A DNA stretch of 20,336 nt, taken from JALEGB01 sp038530925. GTDB taxonomy: Bacteria > Pseudomonadota > Alphaproteobacteria > Rhodobacterales > Rhodobacteraceae. A program made the position numbers and the translations under genes. Under the pieces are notes generated by a model. That model did no database searches and was not told the DNA's origin. It saw nothing but the letters and a program-made list of their open reading frames with translations. Shown here piece by piece: positions 6,579 to 14,234 of the stretch. The stretch's first letter is position 1. The number at the start of each line of letters is the position of its first letter. Where the stretch lies: assembly GCA_038530925.1 (NCBI GenBank), contig JBCBCG010000062.1, positions 1-20,336 on the forward strand, written 5' to 3'.

Positions 6579-7616
6579 TCACCACTCAAGGACGACCTTT
6601 CCGGCGTCGCCGGAGAGCATGGCGGCGAAGCCGTCTTCGAAGCGGTCGATTGGCAGGCGGTGGGTGATCAGCGGCGCCATGTCGAGCCCGCCTTGGACGA
6701 GCGCGATCATTTTGTACCAGGTCTCGTACATCTCGCGGCCGTAAATGCCTTTGATGTTCAACATCTTGAAAATGATCTTGTTCCAGTCAACCGCGAATTG
6801 AGCCGGTGAAATGCCGAGCAGCGCGACCTTGCCGCCATTGTTCATCTTGTCGATCATATCGCGCATCGCCGCGGCGGAGCCGGACATCTCGAGGCCGACA
6901 TCAAAGCCCTCAGTCATGCCGAGCCGGCGCATCACCGCGTGAAGATCCTCCTCCGCGGCGTTGACCGCGTGCTTGACGCCAAGCCGCCGCGCCAGATCCA
7001 GACGGTAAGGATTGATATCCGTGATCACGGTTTTCCGTGCGCCGACTTTTTGCGCCACCAGCGCGCCCATGATCCCGATCGGGCCGGCGCCGGTCACGAG
7101 CACGTCCTCGCCCACGAGATCGAAGCTGAGCGCTGTGTGCACGGCGTTGCCGAACGGATCGAAGATCGCCGCGATCTCGTCGGAGATGTCGTCCGGGATC
7201 GGCACGACGTTGCTTTCGGGCAGAACCAGATACTCCGCGAAGGCGCCTGGCCGATGCACGCCGACGCCGAGCGTGTTGCGGCAGAGATGCCCGCGCCCCG
7301 CGCGACAATTACGGCAGACGCCGCAAACGAGATGGCCTTCGCCGGAGACGCGCTGACCCACCTGGTGCTTCACCGTCGCCGCGCCGGTCTCGACGATCTC
7401 GCCGCAGAACTCATGGCCGACGATCATCGGCGTCGGCACCGTGGCCGCCGACCATTCGTCCCATTTCCAGATATGCGCGTCCGTCCCGCAGATCGCCGAT
7501 TTCCGCACTTTGATCAGCACGTCGCGCGGGCCGGGTTCCGGGATCGGCGCGCGCTCCATCCAGAGACCCGGCTCAGGCTTGGCCTTCACCAGCGCCTTCA
7601 TCATCCCATCGCCCAT
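6579..7616 (-). CDS. tdh: L-threonine 3-dehydrogenase
   Basis: Oxidises L-threonine to 2-amino-3-ketobutyrate with NAD, the first step of threonine breakdown to glycine. It is a zinc-dependent medium-chain dehydrogenase in the cytosol. The 345 residues align by eye along the whole length with E. coli Tdh. The catalytic zinc site includes C43, H68 and E69; the structural zinc cysteines are C98, C101, C104 and C112; GAGPIG begins the Rossmann nucleotide site; and the IKGIYGREMYETWYKM segment is diagnostic. The ATG at 7614-7616 is chosen because GGAGGG (7621-7626) stands four bases upstream; a GTG one codon earlier and ATGs at 7604 and 7601 are alternatives. The usual partner kbl (ketobutyrate CoA ligase) is not beside it. 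It is convergent with the tRNA and divergent from the rraB-like gene. Confidence 0.96.
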   Translation of the reverse strand: MGDGMMKALVKAKPEPGLWMERAPIPEPGPRDVLIKVRKSAICGTDAHIWKWDEWSAATVPTPMIVGHEFCGEIVETGAATVKHQVGQRVSGEGHLVCGVCRNCRAGRGHLCRNTLGVGVHRPGAFAEYLVLPESNVVPIPDDISDEIAAIFDPFGNAVHTALSFDLVGEDVLVTGAGPIGIMGALVAQKVGARKTVITDINPYRLDLARRLGVKHAVNAAEEDLHAVMRRLGMTEGFDVGLEMSGSAAAMRDMIDKMNNGGKVALLGISPAQFAVDWNKIIFKMLNIKGIYGREMYETWYKMIALVQGGLDMAPLITHRLPIDRFEDGFAAMLSGDAGKVVLEW

Positions 7617-7733
7617 CACGCCCTCCGCCGCATGGCGCGCACGCTCGCGCCTTATCTCGGGCGCCGTTTACCGGAACGCCGCATCCTTTGGCTAAGCTAG
7701 CCGAAAGCGCGTTGAGACCGAAGGGAAGCGGCC
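7617..7733. promoter_or_regulatory. Divergent region tdh / rraB-like, with a short inverted repeat
   Basis: This gap must hold start signals for both genes. It contains GGCTA-AGC-TAGCC (7690-7702), a perfect 5-bp inverted repeat in an otherwise unpatterned stretch, in the sort of position an operator would occupy. No clear -35/-10 pair was found. Confidence 0.35.
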
Positions 7734-8138
7734 ATGCGGTTTGGGGGGTCAGACGATCCGTTCGACGGGGACGACATGTCCGATCGGGAACAGTATTTCC
7801 ATGCGGATGACGATGCGCGGGTTCTCGCGGCGTTGAAGGCGCATGGCGTGGATCTCAGCAGGCCGCGGGACATCACTTTCTTCTGCTTCGCGCCGTCGCG
7901 GCTGGTCGCCGTGGCCATCGCCCAGGTGCTGGCCGAGAACGCCTATGCGACCCAGGTGCTGGAGGATGAGGAGGAGGCGCCCAGCTCGCCGCATCGCCTT
8001 TCGGTCGCCGCCACCATCATGATGGCGCCGACGCTGGAGGGCGTGAAGGATCGCTCCGAAGAGATCTGCATGCTGATTGAACGCTTCGGGGTCGGCTGCG
8101 ACGGGTGGGAGACCGCGGTCGAGCGGGTGATGCACTAA
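7734..8138 (+). CDS. RraB-family protein (ribonuclease E inhibitor-like)
   Basis: A 134-residue acidic protein resembling RraB, a small protein that binds RNase E and restrains mRNA decay in E. coli. Visible family features are HGVDLSRPRDITFFCFAPS, the middle region with predicted strands (ATQVLEDEEE; SVAATIMMAP), and the C-terminal FGVGCDGWETAVER, where RraB proteins typically read G-x-x-YDGWGT. The ATG at 7734 has GGGAAG five bases upstream; an in-frame ATG at 7776 with GGGGACG would give a 120-residue form beginning MSDREQY, and is also credible. It stands alone on its strand, convergent with the cyclodeaminase-family gene. Whether it acts on RNase E in this lineage is inference. Confidence 0.72.
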   Translation: MRFGGSDDPFDGDDMSDREQYFHADDDARVLAALKAHGVDLSRPRDITFFCFAPSRLVAVAIAQVLAENAYATQVLEDEEEAPSSPHRLSVAATIMMAPTLEGVKDRSEEICMLIERFGVGCDGWETAVERVMH

Positions 8139-8144
8139 CCCCGA

Positions 8145-8174
8145 GTCCGCCCAGGGACGACCGCCAGGGCGGAC
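8145..8174. terminator. Inverted repeat between converging stop codons
   Basis: GTCCGCCC (8145-8152) and GGGCGGAC (8167-8174) form a perfect 8-bp stem with a 14-base loop. They fill most of the 42-bp gap between the rraB-like and cyclodeaminase-family stop codons. The location fits a shared transcription end, although no T tract follows on either strand. Confidence 0.5.
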
Positions 8175-8180
8175 CACCGG

Positions 8181-9122
8181 TCATCCCGCGGCCTCCGCTC
8201 TTTCGAGCGCCAGCGCCGCGACGGCGAAATCGCCGATCGCGATCCCCCGAAAGACAAAAGCGGCGCGGCGGGCAGGATCAAAACGCGGCGCGGCCTTCGA
8301 GAGCGCCAGAGCGGCGAGATCCGCAGCGATCGCAGCGCCGGGGATCATCTTTTTCTCGGCCGCCGCCTCCTGCTGGAGATCATCCACGATGATCGTCTCG
8401 ACGGCGCGCAGGCTCTCGGCCGCCCATGGCAGCGCCAGATCCGTGATCGCGGCGAAAGCGCCCGGCTTCAGCCATGCCGCATCGAGGAAGGGCGCGAGCG
8501 TGTAGTCGAGCGTCACCGAGGTGACGACCAGGTCCGCGCCGCGGATCGCGTCTTCGGCGGTCGCGGCGCGATGCGCGGTCATACCCTTCGCCGCCGCATG
8601 CTCGCAGAGACGATTAAGGTTCGCCGCGCCGCGGCCATAAGCTCGGATCTCGGTCAGCGCAAAGGCCTCGGCGAAAGCGTCGAGATGGCTGCGCGCCTGC
8701 ACGCCGCAGCCGATGAAGGCGATGCTGCGCGCCGCGGGATCAGCGAGACGCCGCGCCGCAACGAGGCTAAGGGCGGCGGTGCGCAGGGCTGTGATCCATT
8801 TCGCGTCCATCACCGCGCGGACCGCGCCGGTTTCGCTGTCTTGCAGCAACACCGCGCCGTCGATCCCGGGCATGCCGCGCGCCGGATTGCGCGGGCTGAC
8901 CATCACGGATTTCACGACCGTCAGGCCGGGGCTGTCCGCGGCGGAGAGCGTGGTCATCATATAGCGCCCGTCGCCTGGCAGAAGCGCCGCTTTCGGCGCG
9001 GTCCACAGCCGTCCCGCCGCCTTCTCCCGCAGCGCCGCCTCGATCGCATCGGCGGCTTGCGTCGCCGTCACCCCCAGCGCCGCGAGGTCTTCGTCCGCGT
9101 AATACCGCACCGGATGCGTCAT
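8181..9122 (-). CDS. Ornithine cyclodeaminase / mu-crystallin family enzyme
   Basis: A 313-residue NAD(P)-dependent protein of the ornithine cyclodeaminase family, whose members include ornithine cyclodeaminase, alanine dehydrogenase and imine reductases. The sequence shows the substrate-side VVKSVMVSPRN segment, the conserved WITALRTAALSLVAARRLA helix with Arg, and a Rossmann motif IGCGVQARSHLDA, where the middle residue is Cys rather than the more common Ala. The region holding the family's catalytic aspartate reads ITDLALPWAAESL, unlike textbook ornithine cyclodeaminase, so ornithine is not a safe substrate call. The ATG follows AGAGGA. It lies 24 bp after the ATPase gene on the same strand and may be the last gene of the hrcA-grpE run. 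Confidence 0.85.
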   Translation of the reverse strand: MTHPVRYYADEDLAALGVTATQAADAIEAALREKAAGRLWTAPKAALLPGDGRYMMTTLSAADSPGLTVVKSVMVSPRNPARGMPGIDGAVLLQDSETGAVRAVMDAKWITALRTAALSLVAARRLADPAARSIAFIGCGVQARSHLDAFAEAFALTEIRAYGRGAANLNRLCEHAAAKGMTAHRAATAEDAIRGADLVVTSVTLDYTLAPFLDAAWLKPGAFAAITDLALPWAAESLRAVETIIVDDLQQEAAAEKKMIPGAAIAADLAALALSKAAPRFDPARRAAFVFRGIAIGDFAVAALALERAEAAG

Positions 9123-9146
9123 ACCATTCCTCTATGGGCGGACCGC

Positions 9147-10286
9147 TCAGCCGATCTCAGCCACGCGCGTCTCGCCCTTCTCTTTGACCAAGCGGACGCG
9201 CCGGGCGCCATGCTCGATCGACAACCGCTCCGCCAGCGCTTCGGCGTGCGTCACAACCAGGATCTGGCCGCGCGCCGCCGCAGCGCCGATTAGATCCGCG
9301 AGAACCGGCAAAAGGCGCGGATGAAGGCTCGCTTCGGGCTCGTTCAACGCCAGAAAGGGCGGCGGCGCCAGCGCCGTGAGCGCCGCGACCAGGACGAGAA
9401 AGCGCAGCGTGCCGTCCGAAAGCTCCGGCGCCGCGAACGGCCTGGGAAAGGCGTCCATATGCAGAAGGACCGCAACCGCGCCGCTCATGGGCTCTGCGAT
9501 CTCAAGCGCGCCGCCCGGAAAGGCCTCGGCGACCGCCCGCGCGGCGGCGCTCTCGCCGAAGCCATCCTGCTCCACCGCGGCGAGCGAGGCGAGCGCCGCC
9601 GCCCAATCGAGGCCGTCGGACGCGACCGACGGCGTCATGATCGCCGGTTGCGGCTGGCGCAGCGGCGCGGCGGCGTCCGTGCGCACCTGATGGTGGAACC
9701 GCATCGCGGTCAGACCGCGCCTGACCTGGTCAAGCTCGGGATGACGCTGCGGCTCGGAGACGCTGGCGAGCGCCGTCTCGAACAGCCACAGATCGCGCCG
9801 CACTTCTTGCGGGCGTCCGGTCTCGTCGCGGGCGAAGAGGCTCGGCCCTTTGCGCTCGGCGATGACGGCGGGGCGTTTCGGTCCAAAGGCGCGAAGCCGC
9901 TCCAGCTTGACCACGGGATCGAGCGCGAGCGCCGCGTCGGTCGGGCCCGGTAGGCCCAGTTCGAGCGCATAATCGAGCCGATCGAAGCGAGCCGAGAGGG
10001 CGATCCGGCGCGGCCCTCGGCGGCTCGCCCGCGCCGCTGTTTCACGCGCCGCTTCGTCGGTCCAGGGCGCGCCCGCCCAGAACGCCGAAGGCATGCCGCC
10101 CTCCCGCGCCAACATGCGCGAGAGGTCTCCCGTGGCCGCGGCGTGGAGCAGCTCAAGGCTGCGATAGAGATTGCTTTTGCCGACGCCGTTCTCGCCCACC
10201 ACAACGGTCAGCGGCGCAAGCTCCAGCGTAAGGTCGCGGATGGAGCGGTAGTTCCGCACCGACAGCTCGGGGACCGCCGTCGCCAT
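9147..10286 (-). CDS. AAA/ABC-type ATPase, COG4637-like, function unknown
   Basis: A 379-residue stand-alone ATPase with an SMC/ABC-like head. The Walker A is GENGVGKS (31-38), a signature-like LSDGTLRF occurs near residue 290, the Walker B is LALNEPEASLHP, and VVTHAEAL supplies the H-loop histidine. The Walker B has Asn where most ATPases have Asp; I recall LNEPE as typical of this subfamily, so this is not evidence of inactivation. There is no nuclease (TOPRIM) domain as in OLD proteins and no hinge coiled coil as in RecF/SMC. Role unknown. The ATG has GGAAGG upstream. It begins 43 bp after grpE and ends 24 bp before the cyclodeaminase-family gene, suggesting cotranscription with the heat-shock genes. 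Confidence 0.83.
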   Translation of the reverse strand: MATAVPELSVRNYRSIRDLTLELAPLTVVVGENGVGKSNLYRSLELLHAAATGDLSRMLAREGGMPSAFWAGAPWTDEAARETAARASRRGPRRIALSARFDRLDYALELGLPGPTDAALALDPVVKLERLRAFGPKRPAVIAERKGPSLFARDETGRPQEVRRDLWLFETALASVSEPQRHPELDQVRRGLTAMRFHHQVRTDAAAPLRQPQPAIMTPSVASDGLDWAAALASLAAVEQDGFGESAAARAVAEAFPGGALEIAEPMSGAVAVLLHMDAFPRPFAAPELSDGTLRFLVLVAALTALAPPPFLALNEPEASLHPRLLPVLADLIGAAAARGQILVVTHAEALAERLSIEHGARRVRLVKEKGETRVAEIG

Positions 10287-10329
10287 ACCAGGCCCTTCCG
10301 CCCGCGCCGCCCCGCCGACCAGAGCTCGC

Positions 10330-11067
10330 TTAGGCGTCCGCCGCCGTCTCGCCGTCGCCCGCTGGCGCCGAGGCGGCGGCGGACGCGGCGCTCGCCACGC
10401 CCACCATCGCCGGCCGCAGCAAACGGTCGGCGATCATGAAGCCTTCCTTCATCACCTGGATCACCGATCCCGGCTCCGCGCCGGGCGCTGGCGCCTCATA
10501 CATCGCTTGGTGCTTATGCGGATCGAACTTCGCGCCCGGCTCGACGCCCATCGGCGTGATCTGATGCTTGGCGAGCGCGTCGAGCATCACCTTCCGCGTC
10601 AGCTCGACGCCGTTGAAGAAGCCCGCCTCATTCTCCTTCAACGTGTCGCTCGCGAGCTTCAGCGCGTCGTCGAGATTGTCGAACACGTCCATCAAATCGC
10701 GCGCGAGCTTCACGCCGCCGAATTGTTCCGCCTCACGCCGATCCCGCTCGGCGCGGCGGCGGATGTTCTGGATCTCGGCGACCGCGCGCAAATGCTGATC
10801 CTTCGCGGTGGCGACCTCCGCCTCGAGAGCGGCGATCCGCTCTTGCGGCGTGATCTCGGGCTCTGGCACGGCGGGCGGCGGCGTCGGCTTCGGCGTCACC
10901 GCCTCGGCGTCGAAGGAATCGAGCTTGGCGCTCGCGCCCGCCGCCTCCCCCGCGCTTTCCGCCGCCGGCGCCTCGGCCGCCTCGCTCACGCCCGCGGCCT
11001 CCGCCGCCGCGCTCGCCTCGCCGTCGCTCGCAGAAGCGGCCTCATGCGATTTGCTGTCGTCTGCCAT
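10330..11067 (-). CDS. grpE: Nucleotide exchange factor GrpE
   Basis: GrpE releases ADP from DnaK and acts as a thermosensor of the chaperone cycle in the cytosol. The 245-residue protein has a long low-complexity leader (about 1-75, Ala/Glu/Ser-rich), a predicted coiled-coil helix (about 76-125, with QNIRRRAERDRREAEQFG), then the core ARDLMDVFDNLDDALKLA and the C-terminal beta domain with GVEPGAKFDPHKHQAMYEAP and VIQVMKEGFMIADRLLRPAMVGV. Usual GrpE length is near 200, so the leader and the alanine-rich tail are both long. The start is one base after the hrcA stop codon and uses GGAGGATAGG at the end of hrcA, so the two are translationally close-coupled. Confidence 0.96.
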   Translation of the reverse strand: MADDSKSHEAASASDGEASAAAEAAGVSEAAEAPAAESAGEAAGASAKLDSFDAEAVTPKPTPPPAVPEPEITPQERIAALEAEVATAKDQHLRAVAEIQNIRRRAERDRREAEQFGGVKLARDLMDVFDNLDDALKLASDTLKENEAGFFNGVELTRKVMLDALAKHQITPMGVEPGAKFDPHKHQAMYEAPAPGAEPGSVIQVMKEGFMIADRLLRPAMVGVASAASAAASAPAGDGETAADA

Positions 11068-11068
11068 C

Positions 11069-12154
11069 CTATCCTCCGCTGGCGTTGCGATCGGCCATAA
11101 GCCGCCCCATCAAGCGCGCCGTATAATCGACAATCGGAACGATCCGCCCGTAATTCATGCGCGTCGGACCGATCACTCCGATCGCGCCCACCGTTTGCTG
11201 ATCCGCCCCGACATAAGGCGAAATGATCAACGAAGACCCCGCCATCGAGAAAAGCTTATTCTCGGCGCCGATATAGATCCGCACGCCGTCGGCGTGATCC
11301 GCCAGATCCACGAGCTGGGCCAGATCGTTCTGGCGTTCAAGGTCTTCGAACAAAAGACGCATGCGTTCGAGATCGGAGGCGAGCTCCGCATCCGACAAAA
11401 GATTGGCCCTGCCGCGCACGATCAGCCGCTCGGGCGCCGCCTCCGCAGCCCCGCCGACCGTCCAATCCGCCAGACCGGCGTCGACCAAGCGGTTGGCGAT
11501 CTCGCCCAGCTCGCGCCGACGATCCTCGATCTGCTCTTGCAGCAGCCTTTGCGCCTCCGCCAGCGTTTTGCCGCGGAGCTGCGCGTTCAGGAAATTAGCC
11601 GCCTCGCGCAGCGCCGATGGCGTGAAGCCCGGCGGCGCGGAGATCAGGCGATTCTCGATATCGCCGCCCTCCTTCACCAGCACGACCAGGATTTGCGCCT
11701 CAGAAAGAGCAACAAAATCAATATGTTTGACCGCCGCATCCGTCTTCGGCGCGGTGACGAGGCTCGCCGCGCCCGCCAGGCCGGAGAGGAGCGAGCCCGC
11801 CGCGCCGAGCAGTTGATCGATCGAGCCCGCATCGGCGCCGAGACCGCTTTCGATCGTCCGCCGCTCATCCGGCGACAGGCCGCCGACCTCGAGCATGCCG
11901 TCCACGAACAGCCTCAGCCCGCCATGGGTCGGCCGGCGCCCAGCGCTGACATGAGGACTGTCGAGCAGACCCATTTGTTCGAGATCCTGCATCACATTGC
12001 GGATCGAGGCGGCGGAGAGCTGCGAGGCGAGCTGTTTGGACAGCGTGCGCGAGCCGACGGGCTCGCCGGTCTCAAGATAGGTCTCTACCAGCCGGCGAAA
12101 GATGTCGCGGCTGCGATCGTTCAGATCATCTAAGGTCGCGGGCGCGTCGGACAT
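11069..12154 (-). CDS. hrcA: Heat-inducible transcription repressor HrcA
   Basis: HrcA represses chaperone operons, classically groESL, by binding CIRCE elements, and is itself kept active by GroEL. The 361-residue sequence shows the N-terminal winged helix (about 10-75) with RLVETYLETGEPVGSRTL and ASIRNVMQDLEQMGLL, then SPHVSAGRRPTHGGLRLFVDGML, the inserted dimer domain, and a GAF-like C-terminal half ending in VGAIGVIGPTRMNYGRIVPIVDYTA, a strong family signature. Upstream is a divergent gap shared with rph. No CIRCE (TTAGCACTC and its complement) is visible there, so autoregulation through CIRCE is not supported in this window. Confidence 0.97.
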   Translation of the reverse strand: MSDAPATLDDLNDRSRDIFRRLVETYLETGEPVGSRTLSKQLASQLSAASIRNVMQDLEQMGLLDSPHVSAGRRPTHGGLRLFVDGMLEVGGLSPDERRTIESGLGADAGSIDQLLGAAGSLLSGLAGAASLVTAPKTDAAVKHIDFVALSEAQILVVLVKEGGDIENRLISAPPGFTPSALREAANFLNAQLRGKTLAEAQRLLQEQIEDRRRELGEIANRLVDAGLADWTVGGAAEAAPERLIVRGRANLLSDAELASDLERMRLLFEDLERQNDLAQLVDLADHADGVRIYIGAENKLFSMAGSSLIISPYVGADQQTVGAIGVIGPTRMNYGRIVPIVDYTARLMGRLMADRNASGG

Positions 12155-12393
12155 GTCTCTGATCCGTTGCGGTATGGCGGAGACCTACCTAGGTGGCCGA
12201 GGCGGCGCGCGTCAATCGGCCGCCCGCCGCGCGCGAAGCGCTGGGCGCCGCATCTCGCAGCGCAGCGAAGGAAGGCTGGACGCCGCCGCGCCCGCCCGAT
12301 AGAGCGCGCCAAAGACCAGAGTTTTGAGCCATCACGCCGCTCATCCGACCGCCTTGCGCAGCCCAGCGCCCTTTTGAAAGAGCGAGATCCGCC
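12155..12393. promoter_or_regulatory. Divergent region hrcA / rph with a possible hrcA promoter
   Basis: This 239-bp gap has no gene. On the minus strand TTGACG (12210-12215) is followed 18 bp later by TAGGTA (12186-12191), which would start transcription about 25 bp before hrcA; the -35 is good and the -10 poor. The 8-bp palindrome ACCTAGGT (12187-12194) overlaps the -10. A heat-shock sigma-32 type promoter would be expected here but none is clear. For rph no convincing promoter was seen. Confidence 0.35.
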
Positions 12394-13107
12394 ATGCGCC
12401 CTTCCGGCCGCGCCGCCGACAGCCTCCGCCCCGTCAGCCTCGAGATCGGCGTCGCCAAACACGCCGAGGGCTCCTGCCTGGTGAAGTTCGGCGACACCCA
12501 TGTGCTCTGCACCGCCACGATCGAGGATAAGCCGCCCTCCTTCCTGCGCGGCTCGGGCCTTGGATGGGCGACCGCCGAGTATGGCATGCTGCCGCGCGCG
12601 ACCCATACCCGCTCGCGCCGCGAAGCCAAGAGCGGTCAGTCCGGCCGCAGCCAAGAGATCCAGCGTTTGATCGGTCGGGCCTTGCGGATGGCTTTGGATC
12701 GGACGGCGCTGGGAGAACGGCAGATCGTGATCGATTGCGATGTGCTCCAGGCCGATGGCGGAACGCGGACGGCGGCGGTCACCGGCGGGTATGTCGCCAT
12801 GGCGCTCGCCGCGCGCAAACTGGTCGAGAGCGGCGTCCTGAAGCATCTACCGCTCGAAGGCTCGGTCGCGGCGATCTCCTGCGGCGTTTATAAAGGTAAG
12901 GCCGTGCTTGACCTCGATTACGCCGAGGACAGCGATTGCGAGACGGATGCGAATTTCGTGATCACCGGCGCGGGCGGCCTTGTGGAGATCCAAGGCACCG
13001 CGGAAGGCGCGCCCTTCACAGAAGCGCAATTCGCCGAGATGCTGACATTGGCCAAGCAGGGCTGCGCCGAGTTGACGGCGCTGCAGGAGAACGCCTTGGC
13101 GCGGTAG
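12394..13107 (+). CDS. rph: Ribonuclease PH
   Basis: A phosphate-dependent 3'-to-5' exoribonuclease that trims tRNA and rRNA 3' ends; it works as a hexamer. The 237 residues match the family's usual 238 or so with no gaps visible. Landmarks are MRPSGRAADSLRPV at the start, SGLGWATAEYGMLPRATHTR with the RNA and phosphate-binding arginines, SGRSQEIQRLIGRALR, DCDVLQADGGTRTAAVTGGYVA, and LDLDYAEDSDCETDANFV near residues 172-189. It is the first gene of a plus-strand run, followed by rdgB after 45 bp, and is divergent from hrcA. Confidence 0.97.
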   Translation: MRPSGRAADSLRPVSLEIGVAKHAEGSCLVKFGDTHVLCTATIEDKPPSFLRGSGLGWATAEYGMLPRATHTRSRREAKSGQSGRSQEIQRLIGRALRMALDRTALGERQIVIDCDVLQADGGTRTAAVTGGYVAMALAARKLVESGVLKHLPLEGSVAAISCGVYKGKAVLDLDYAEDSDCETDANFVITGAGGLVEIQGTAEGAPFTEAQFAEMLTLAKQGCAELTALQENALAR

Positions 13108-13152
13108 CGCCGGGTCGAGGACCGGGCGCCGCGCGCAGGAAGGAGCGGAGAT

Positions 13153-13839
13153 ATGGCCAGCGCAGGGGCGCGAAATCTGGCGCCGGGCCGCCTGGTGGTG
13201 GCGAGCCACAACGCGGGCAAGCTGCGAGAGATAGGCGAGCTCCTGGCGCCTTACGGCGTCGAGACCGTATCGGTCGGCGACTTCGATCTGCCGGTTCCGG
13301 AGGAGACGGAAACGACGTTCGAGGGCAACGCCGCGATCAAAGCGCTGGCGGCGGCGCGAGGCGCGGGCCTGCCGGCGCTCTCCGATGATAGCGGGCTCTG
13401 CGTCGATGCGCTCGACGGCGATCCGGGCGTGCGCACCGCCGACTGGGCGGAGACGCCGGGAGGGCGCGATTTCGGTCACGCCATGCGCGTGATGCGCCAG
13501 AAGCTGCTCGACCGCGCGGCGCCGGAGCCCTGGAGCGCGCACTTCGTCTGCGTGCTATGCCTGGCCTGGCCCGACGGGCATACCGAGACCTTCCGCGGCG
13601 AAGTGCATGGACGCGTGGTGTGGCCGCCGCGGGGCGATCGCGGCTTCGGCTATGATCCGGTGTTCATGCGAGACGGCGAGCCTCTGACCTTTGGCGAGAT
13701 CGCGCCTGAGGCCAAACACGCCAACAGCCACCGCGCCAAAGCGTTCGAGCTGCTGACCAGCGCCTGCTTCGGCGCCTTCGCCGGCGACCCGCCGAACGCC
13801 GAACCCGGCGCGGGCGGACCCAATGGAGCCGGAGCATGA
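13153..13839 (+). CDS. rdgB: dITP/XTP pyrophosphatase (RdgB/HAM1 family)
   Basis: Removes non-canonical purine triphosphates (dITP, XTP, ITP) so that they do not enter DNA or RNA. The 228 residues contain the N-terminal ASHNAGKLREI (nucleotide-binding Asn and Lys), TFEGNAAIKA, LSDDSGLCVDALDG with the metal-binding acidic residues, GDRGFGYDPVF, and the C-terminal SHRAKAFELL. The last 20 or so residues are Gly/Pro/Ala-rich and exceed the usual length. The ATG at 13153 follows GGAGCGGAGAT, a strong ribosome site. The stop overlaps the start of the RidA-family gene as ATGA (13836-13839), pointing to coupled translation. Confidence 0.96.
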   Translation: MASAGARNLAPGRLVVASHNAGKLREIGELLAPYGVETVSVGDFDLPVPEETETTFEGNAAIKALAAARGAGLPALSDDSGLCVDALDGDPGVRTADWAETPGGRDFGHAMRVMRQKLLDRAAPEPWSAHFVCVLCLAWPDGHTETFRGEVHGRVVWPPRGDRGFGYDPVFMRDGEPLTFGEIAPEAKHANSHRAKAFELLTSACFGAFAGDPPNAEPGAGGPNGAGA

Positions 13840-14234
13840 GCCGCCGCTTGATCTCGACCGGATCGCCCTTCGAGGCCCGCGCCGGGTATAGCCGCGCAGT
13901 TGTGCAGGACACGCCGATCGGCCGTTGGTGCTTCGTCTCCGGCACCACCGGCTATGATTACGCCTCGATGAGCATGCCGGACGACGCTTACGGCCAGGCG
14001 CGCAACGCGCTCGGCACGATCGAGACCGCGCTCAAGGATGCGGGTTTGGCGCTCTCCGATGTTCACCGCGTGCGGTGCTACGTGGTCAGCCCCGAAGTGT
14101 TCGAGGCGGTCGTCCCCGCGCTCGGCGCGGCCTTCCGCGAAATCCGCCCCGCGAACACCACGATCGTCTCCGCGCTCGTCGCGCCGGAAATGAAGGTTGA
14201 GATCGAAGTCGACGCCTTCCGGCCCGCCGAATAA
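13836..14234 (+). CDS. RidA-family (YjgF/YER057c/UK114) protein
   Basis: A 132-residue RidA-type protein. RidA itself hydrolyses reactive enamine and imine intermediates such as 2-aminoacrylate; many relatives have no known substrate. Seen here are the opening ISTGSPFEARAGYSRAVV, FVSGTTGYD, the YGQARNALGTIETALKDAGLALSDVHRVRCYV segment, and the closing RPANTTIVSALVAPEMKVEIEVDAF, which includes the arginine (in IRPANTT) that lines the active site in deaminating members. Its start overlaps the rdgB stop, so it is probably made from the rph-rdgB transcript. Assignment to the true RidA subfamily rather than an Rid2-7 class is uncertain. Confidence 0.87.
   Translation: MSRRLISTGSPFEARAGYSRAVVQDTPIGRWCFVSGTTGYDYASMSMPDDAYGQARNALGTIETALKDAGLALSDVHRVRCYVVSPEVFEAVVPALGAAFREIRPANTTIVSALVAPEMKVEIEVDAFRPAE

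Noticed and set aside
6540..7733. Glycine riboswitch near tRNA-Gly and tdh
   Set aside because: No paired-aptamer-like conserved core was visible, and the gaps beside tdh (39 and 117 bp) are too short for a tandem glycine riboswitch with expression platform.
10808..12133. 441-codon open frame on the plus strand opposite grpE and hrcA
   Set aside because: It is antisense to two unmistakable genes. Long antisense frames are expected at this GC content, and its Arg/Ala-rich sequence shows no family resemblance.
12155..12393. CIRCE operator for HrcA
   Set aside because: I looked for TTAGCACTC and GAGTGCTAA between hrcA and rph and found neither, nor a close variant.
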